From contig DASUZB010000265.1 in NCBI GenBank assembly GCA_036377075.1, positions 1 through 16,257 on the forward strand: 16,257 bases of DNA, in the 5' to 3' direction. A program made the position numbers and the translations under genes. Source of the stretch: DASUZB01 sp036377075. Lineage in GTDB: Bacteria; Actinomycetota; CALGFH01. This document shows positions 13,265 to 16,257 of the stretch, one piece after another (the stretch's first letter is position 1; each line of letters begins with the position of its first letter). The notes under the pieces were generated by a model. It saw only the letters and a list, made by a program, of their open reading frames with translations. It made no database searches and was not told the DNA's origin.

Positions 13265-14133
13265 GCGACGACGACGCTCTTCGTGGCGAAATGGGCAGGT
13301 TCGGCCATCACCTCGACCGTGACCCGTTGGACCTCGACGAGGGCACGGCCGAGCGGCTCCTGGCCGGGACGCTCGACCCGGCCGACGCGCCGCCCGCCTA
13401 CGCCGCCGTCGCCCAGGTCCTGGCCGCCGCCGCGGCCCCGCGGCGGCCCGAGGAGCTCGCCGGCGAGGCCGAGGCGCTCGCCCGCTTCCGCTCGAGCTCA
13501 CCGATACCGCCGGTCCGCGCCGGCCGCCGGCTGGCGCGGCTCGCGGTCGTCGCCGCGGCCCTGGCCGGCGTGCTCTCGGTCGGCGGGGTCGGCTTCGCCA
13601 CCGGGGTGCTGCCACGCACCGGGCAATGGATCAACCGCACCGTCCAGTCGGTGGTGGGCACCGCGCCGGCGAGCACCGCGGCCCCAGCCCGCACCGAGCC
13701 GGGGAGCTCGACCTCGACGCTGCTCGGCGGCCGGGGCGGCCCGGCGGCGCCGTCCACGACGCCGGGATCGGTGCAGAGCCCCCCGTCGGGCGCCGTGCCC
13801 GGGTCCACCGCGGCCGCCGAGGCGCTCTGCAAGGCCTGGCAGCCCGGCAAGGGCGAGCACATGGACCCGGCCGCGCTGCAGGCGCTCGCGACGGCGGCCG
13901 GCGGCAGCGACCACATCCCCGCCTACTGCCGCGCCGTGAAGAAGGACCAGGGCAGCGGTTCCGACAATGGCAACGGCAACGGCCAGGGCGACGGCAACGG
14001 CCAAGGCGGCGGTGGCGGCGCCCAAGGCGCCAGCCAGGCCACTCCGGGCGCCGCCAGCCAGAACGCCCCCGGCGCCGCCAGCCAGGCCACCCCCGGCGCC
14101 GCCAGCCGGAACGCCCCCGGCACCAGCCGGTAG
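13261..14133 (+). CDS. Putative membrane anti-sigma-like protein with Ala/Gly repeat tail
   Basis: A 290-aa protein overlapping the sigma factor by ATGA. The N-terminal cytosolic part (1-90) has ERLLAGTLDPADAPPAYAAVAQVL and PEELAGEAEALARFR, a pattern I associate with actinobacterial proteins encoded after ECF sigma factors. One TM helix lies at about 91-114. The outer part has a Ser/Thr/Pro-rich linker, then a small domain (about 183-226) with two cysteines (C190 in EALCKAW, C223 in PAYCRAV) that may pair. The tail is low-complexity: Asn/Gly/Gln-rich, then four 8-residue repeats like ASQATPGA. No HxxxCxxC zinc-anti-sigma motif is seen. An anti-sigma role is inferred from position and topology. 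The tail could reach through or bind the cell wall. Confidence 0.72.
   Translation: MSDDDALRGEMGRFGHHLDRDPLDLDEGTAERLLAGTLDPADAPPAYAAVAQVLAAAAAPRRPEELAGEAEALARFRSSSPIPPVRAGRRLARLAVVAAALAGVLSVGGVGFATGVLPRTGQWINRTVQSVVGTAPASTAAPARTEPGSSTSTLLGGRGGPAAPSTTPGSVQSPPSGAVPGSTAAAEALCKAWQPGKGEHMDPAALQALATAAGGSDHIPAYCRAVKKDQGSGSDNGNGNGQGDGNGQGGGGGAQGASQATPGAASQNAPGAASQATPGAASRNAPGTSR
14029..14124 (+). repeat. Four 24-bp tandem repeats inside the membrane protein gene
   Basis: Units begin at 14029, 14053, 14077 and 14101, each GCCAGCC followed by 17 similar bases, and encode ASQATPGA or ASQNAPGA alternately. The A/B/A/B order suggests duplication of a 48-bp double unit. The length is a multiple of three, so copy number can change without breaking the frame. 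They end 9 nt before the stop codon. Confidence 0.8.
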
Positions 14134-14147
14134 GCCGCTCGCCCAGC

Positions 14148-14153
14148 TACCCT
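14148..14153 (+). promoter_or_regulatory. -10 box TACCCT for leaderless aminotransferase
   Basis: TACCCT lies exactly 6 nt before ATG 14160 and 15 nt after the upstream stop, suggesting a leaderless transcript independent of the sigma operon. The intervening GGTGG is at best a weak ribosome site. Confidence 0.4.
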
Positions 14154-14159
14154 GGTGGC

Positions 14160-15479
14160 ATGGCGAGCCACGTGTTCTCCCGGGCGGTGGTGCCCGACCC
14201 GCCGAGGGTGGACCACGCCAAGGGCGCCGAGGTCTGGGACACCGAAGGCCGCCGCTGGCTGGACGGCGCCGGTGGCGCCGTGGTCGTCGGCGTCGGCCAC
14301 GGTGACGAGCGGGTGGTGGAGGCGGTGCGCGCCCAGGCCTCCCGGGTCGCGTACGCCCACGGCACCATGTTCACCTCCGACGCCCTCGAGACCTACGCCG
14401 ACGAGCTGGCCAGGGTGGTGCCGGTGGACGGCGCCCGCGTCTACCCGGTCTCGGGCGGCAGCGAGGCGATCGAGACCGCGCTGAAGATGGCCCGCGCCTA
14501 CCACCTGGCCCGCGGGCAGGACCGCTGGAAGGTGGTCGGCCGCGAAGGCTCCTACCACGGCAACACCCGCGGCGCGCTGGACGCCTCGGGGCGCGCGCCA
14601 CTGCGGCGCCCGTACCTGCCCTGGCTCACCCACGCCAGCCACACGCTGGCCGCCTACGAGTACCGCTGCCCCTTCGGCGGCACCCACCCGGCGGCCTGCG
14701 GCCGGCGCTACGCCGACCACCTGGACGCGACCATCCGCGCGGCCGGACCGGAGACGGTGGCCGCGTTCGTGGCCGAGCCGGTCGCCGGCGCCGCCCTCGG
14801 CGCGGCCGTCCCCCCCGACGACTACTGGCCCGCCGTCGCCGAGGTCTGCCGGGCGCACGGCGTGCTGCTGGTGGCCGACGAGGTGATGACCGGGTTCGGC
14901 CGCACCGGCCGCTGGTTCGGCTGCGACCACTGGGGCGTACGGCCCGACGTCCTCGTCGCGGCGAAGGGCGCCTCGTCCGGCTACTGGCCGCTCGGCCTCG
15001 CCGTCGCCAGCGGCCAGGTCCACGACGCGGTCGCGTCGACCGGCTTCACCCACGGCCTGACCTACTCGCACCACGTGGTCGGGGCGGCCGCCGGCCTGGC
15101 GGTGCTGCGCATCCTGCGCGACGACGGCCTGGTCGAGGCCGCCGCGCGCAAGGGCGGGCAGCTCCTGGCCGGCCTGGCCGCCCGGCTCGGGGACCACCCG
15201 GCAGTCGGCGACGTGCGCGGCCTCGGCCTGATGGTCGGCGTCGAGCTGGTCGCCGACCGGGCCAGTCGGGCGCCGTTCCCGCGTGCCGCCCGCCTCACCG
15301 AACGGGTGGTGGCCGCCGCCAGGGAACGCGGCCTGCTGCTCTACGCCTCGACCGGCTGCGCCGACGGCCGCGACGGCGACCTGGTGATGTTCGGCCCGCC
15401 CTTCGTCACCACCGGCGCCCAGCTCGACGAGATGGTCGAGCGCTGCGCCCAGGCGGTCGAGGCGGCCACCGGCACGTAG
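14160..15479 (+). CDS. Class III PLP aminotransferase (BioA/omega-transaminase-like)
   Basis: A 439-aa fold-type I aminotransferase. Landmarks are WDTEGRRWLDGAGGAVVVGVGHG (26-48), SGGSEAIETALKMAR (98-112), GREGSYHGNTRGALDASG (127-144), VAEPVAGAALGA, D240 in LLVADEVMTGFGRTG and the Schiff-base lysine K269 in LVAAKGASSGYWPLG. 'SYHGNT' and 'AKGxSSGYxPLG' fit the omega-amino acid:pyruvate, taurine and DAPA-related group more than ornithine aminotransferases. It differs clearly from the aminotransferase at 10804-12156 and is not a recent duplicate. The substrate cannot be assigned; no biotin genes are near. It probably has its own leaderless promoter and ends at the strong inverted repeat 3 nt after its stop. 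Confidence 0.85.
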   Translation: MASHVFSRAVVPDPPRVDHAKGAEVWDTEGRRWLDGAGGAVVVGVGHGDERVVEAVRAQASRVAYAHGTMFTSDALETYADELARVVPVDGARVYPVSGGSEAIETALKMARAYHLARGQDRWKVVGREGSYHGNTRGALDASGRAPLRRPYLPWLTHASHTLAAYEYRCPFGGTHPAACGRRYADHLDATIRAAGPETVAAFVAEPVAGAALGAAVPPDDYWPAVAEVCRAHGVLLVADEVMTGFGRTGRWFGCDHWGVRPDVLVAAKGASSGYWPLGLAVASGQVHDAVASTGFTHGLTYSHHVVGAAAGLAVLRILRDDGLVEAAARKGGQLLAGLAARLGDHPAVGDVRGLGLMVGVELVADRASRAPFPRAARLTERVVAAARERGLLLYASTGCADGRDGDLVMFGPPFVTTGAQLDEMVERCAQAVEAATGT

Positions 15480-15481
15480 CG

Positions 15482-15568
15482 CGGCGTGACGGGCAGGAGG
15501 CGGGACGGCCCGGCGGCCCCCCGACCGCCGGCGGCGCGCTGCCGCCCCCCCTCCTGCCCGTCACGCCG
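15482..15568. terminator. Large bidirectional terminator hairpin between convergent genes
   Basis: CGGCGTGACGGGCAGGAGG (15482-15500) and its exact complement at 15550-15568 form a perfect 19-bp stem. Inside it a second stem pairs CCGGCGG (15510-15516) with CCGCCGG (15525-15531). It starts 3 nt after the aminotransferase stop and its right arm covers the last codons and stop of the opposing NfeD-like gene, so it can serve both directions. There is no T-tract. Confidence 0.75.
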
Positions 15569-15950
15569 AACGCCACCGCCCCCGCAGCATGGTCAGCACG
15601 TCGGAGGCGGTGCCGTTCCACCCGACCGGCTCCACCACCAGCTCCAGCCCTCGGACCTCCCGTACCCGGACGAGCTGCCCGACCGCGAGCGGCGCGCCGG
15701 CGCTCCGTACCGCCCACAGGGCGCCGTCCAGCAGCACCCGGCCGGTCAGCCCGTCGGCGCTGCGCACCCTCACCAGCCGGTCGATCAGCCCGTCCGCGCC
15801 GGTGATGATCGGCGCCCGCCAGGCGCGCCAGACCTGCCGGGCGGCCGCCACCGAGGCCAGCGCCACGATGATCAGTCCGACGGCTCCGAAGACCAGATCG
15901 ATGACGAACCAGAACCCTGGTGCCGCGCCGACCACGGTGAATGGGCCCAT
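15561..15950 (-). CDS. Small NfeD-like membrane protein
   Basis: About 129 aa from ATG 15950. One hydrophobic helix (about 13-38, GFWFVIDLVFGAVGLIIVALASVA) is followed by a basic stretch and a small beta domain. That domain has LTGRVLLDGALWAVRSAGAPLAVGQLVRVREVRGLELVVEP, the signature of the NfeD C-terminal OB fold ('G-x-V-x-x-x-G-x-x-W-x-A ... G-x-x-V-x-V-x-x-V-x-G-L-x-L-x-V'). NfeD proteins usually accompany flotillin-like or stomatin proteins and membrane proteases. No such partner is adjacent, though the FtsH-like protease is in the window. ATG 15950 is chosen because GGAGG (15960-15956) lies 5 nt upstream; the in-frame GTG 15956 overlaps that site. The last codons form one arm of the terminator hairpin. 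Confidence 0.75.
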   Translation of the reverse strand: MGPFTVVGAAPGFWFVIDLVFGAVGLIIVALASVAAARQVWRAWRAPIITGADGLIDRLVRVRSADGLTGRVLLDGALWAVRSAGAPLAVGQLVRVREVRGLELVVEPVGWNGTASDVLTMLRGRWRSA

Positions 15951-16071
15951 CTGCACCTCCCCGTCCGGGCGACCCCTCCACCGGTGACGGCTGGGGGAAC
16001 AGCTTCCCGGCTCGCACTTGCCATGGTGACCGGGCGGCCGGCCTGGCGCTGTGCACCTTGCGACATGCAGG

Positions 16072-16089
16072 TTGTCGCCTGGGCGACAA
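16072..16089. promoter_or_regulatory. Palindrome TTGTCGCC-TG-GGCGACAA, candidate operator
   Basis: Perfect 8-bp arms surround a 2-nt centre. A further GCGACA half-site lies 7 nt upstream (16060-16065), in inverted orientation to the first arm, giving three alternating half-sites. The site is in the 180-bp divergent gap between the NfeD-like gene and the gene starting at 16131, about 40 nt before the latter. It does not match the LexA, HrcA, Rex or DtxR consensus sites as I know them. Confidence 0.5.
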
Positions 16090-16130
16090 GAATTGGCTTG
16101 GCAGGGCGCGGGGGCACCTAGGAGGCTGGT

Positions 16131-16257
16131 GTGAAACGGGCCATTGAGCAGGCTGGGGAGCGGTCGAGCGTGCCACCTGCCGCAATGGCCAGGAGTGGTG
16201 GTGTCGGCGGGCCGGCTGGGCGCGGGTCGCCAGCGGCACGGCGGCTGCCGCTGGTGG
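16131..16257 (+). CDS. N-terminus of an unidentified protein, cut by the window edge
   Basis: An open frame starts with GTG 16131 and runs 42 codons to the right edge. AGGAGG (16120-16125) lies 5 nt upstream, a strong ribosome site. The residues begin MKRAIEQAGERSSVPP and continue Gly/Ala/Arg-rich to AARRLPLV, a basic and probably disordered start. No family can be recognised. It is divergent from the NfeD-like gene and may be controlled by the palindrome at 16072-16089. Confidence 0.5.
   Translation, partial: MKRAIEQAGERSSVPPAAMARSGGVGGPAGRGSPAARRLPLV

Noticed and set aside
12284..13615. Minus-strand open frame covering the intergenic stretch and the sigma factor
   Set aside because: Arg/Pro/Ala-rich without domains, and it overlaps clear plus-strand sigma motifs.
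14029..14124. Possible CRISPR-like or satellite array
   Set aside because: The four units are directly adjacent with no spacers, multiples of three, and encode an Ala/Ser/Gln/Pro tail. They are coding tandem repeats.
10804..15479. The two class III aminotransferases as a recent gene duplication
   Set aside because: Their motifs differ strongly around the PLP lysine and the N-terminus. They belong to different branches.

Overview
The window is extremely G+C-rich (about three quarters by eye). Third codon positions are almost always G or C, GTG, TTG and even CTG starts are common, and long meaningless ORFs lie opposite real genes. Gene content (an ABATE/CGNR-type regulator, an ECF sigma factor with a likely membrane anti-sigma partner, zinc-ribbon membrane proteins) and leaderless starts behind TANNNT boxes point to an actinobacterium, probably an uncultured or little-studied deep lineage. 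I see no IS element, phage gene, CRISPR array, tRNA or rRNA.

Layout. Positions 1-207 (-) hold the start of an ABATE-domain regulator, divergent from panB (+), which is followed by a SAM methyltransferase. An M24 Xaa-Pro peptidase (1983-3095) leads two tandem paralogous zinc-ribbon/single-TM proteins (3121-5246). A variant FtsH-type membrane AAA protease (5303-7330, -) converges on them and is divergent from a YtcJ-like amidohydrolase (7568-9163). Next come a 1-pyrroline-5-carboxylate dehydrogenase (9248-10807) and a class III aminotransferase overlapping it by 4 bp (10804-12156); together they would convert ornithine through glutamate semialdehyde to glutamate. A 473-bp gene-free stretch with several long inverted repeats precedes a short leader peptide, an ECF sigma factor and a membrane protein with an anti-sigma-like layout, all linked by ATGA overlaps (12630-14133). 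A second class III aminotransferase (14160-15479) converges on an NfeD-like protein (15561-15950, -) across a perfect 19-bp inverted repeat. The N-terminus of an unidentified gene begins at 16131 behind a palindromic operator candidate.

Most of the window is ordinary chromosomal metabolism and housekeeping, and I do not see a clear new defence or mobile system. The parts most worth a second look are the FtsH homologue with two extra segments in its AAA core, the leader-peptide/ECF sigma/membrane-protein unit with the hairpin-rich DNA before it, the paired zinc-ribbon membrane proteins with a four-cysteine motif outside the membrane, and two palindromes in divergent promoter regions. Function calls rest on motifs read by eye; no database search was run.
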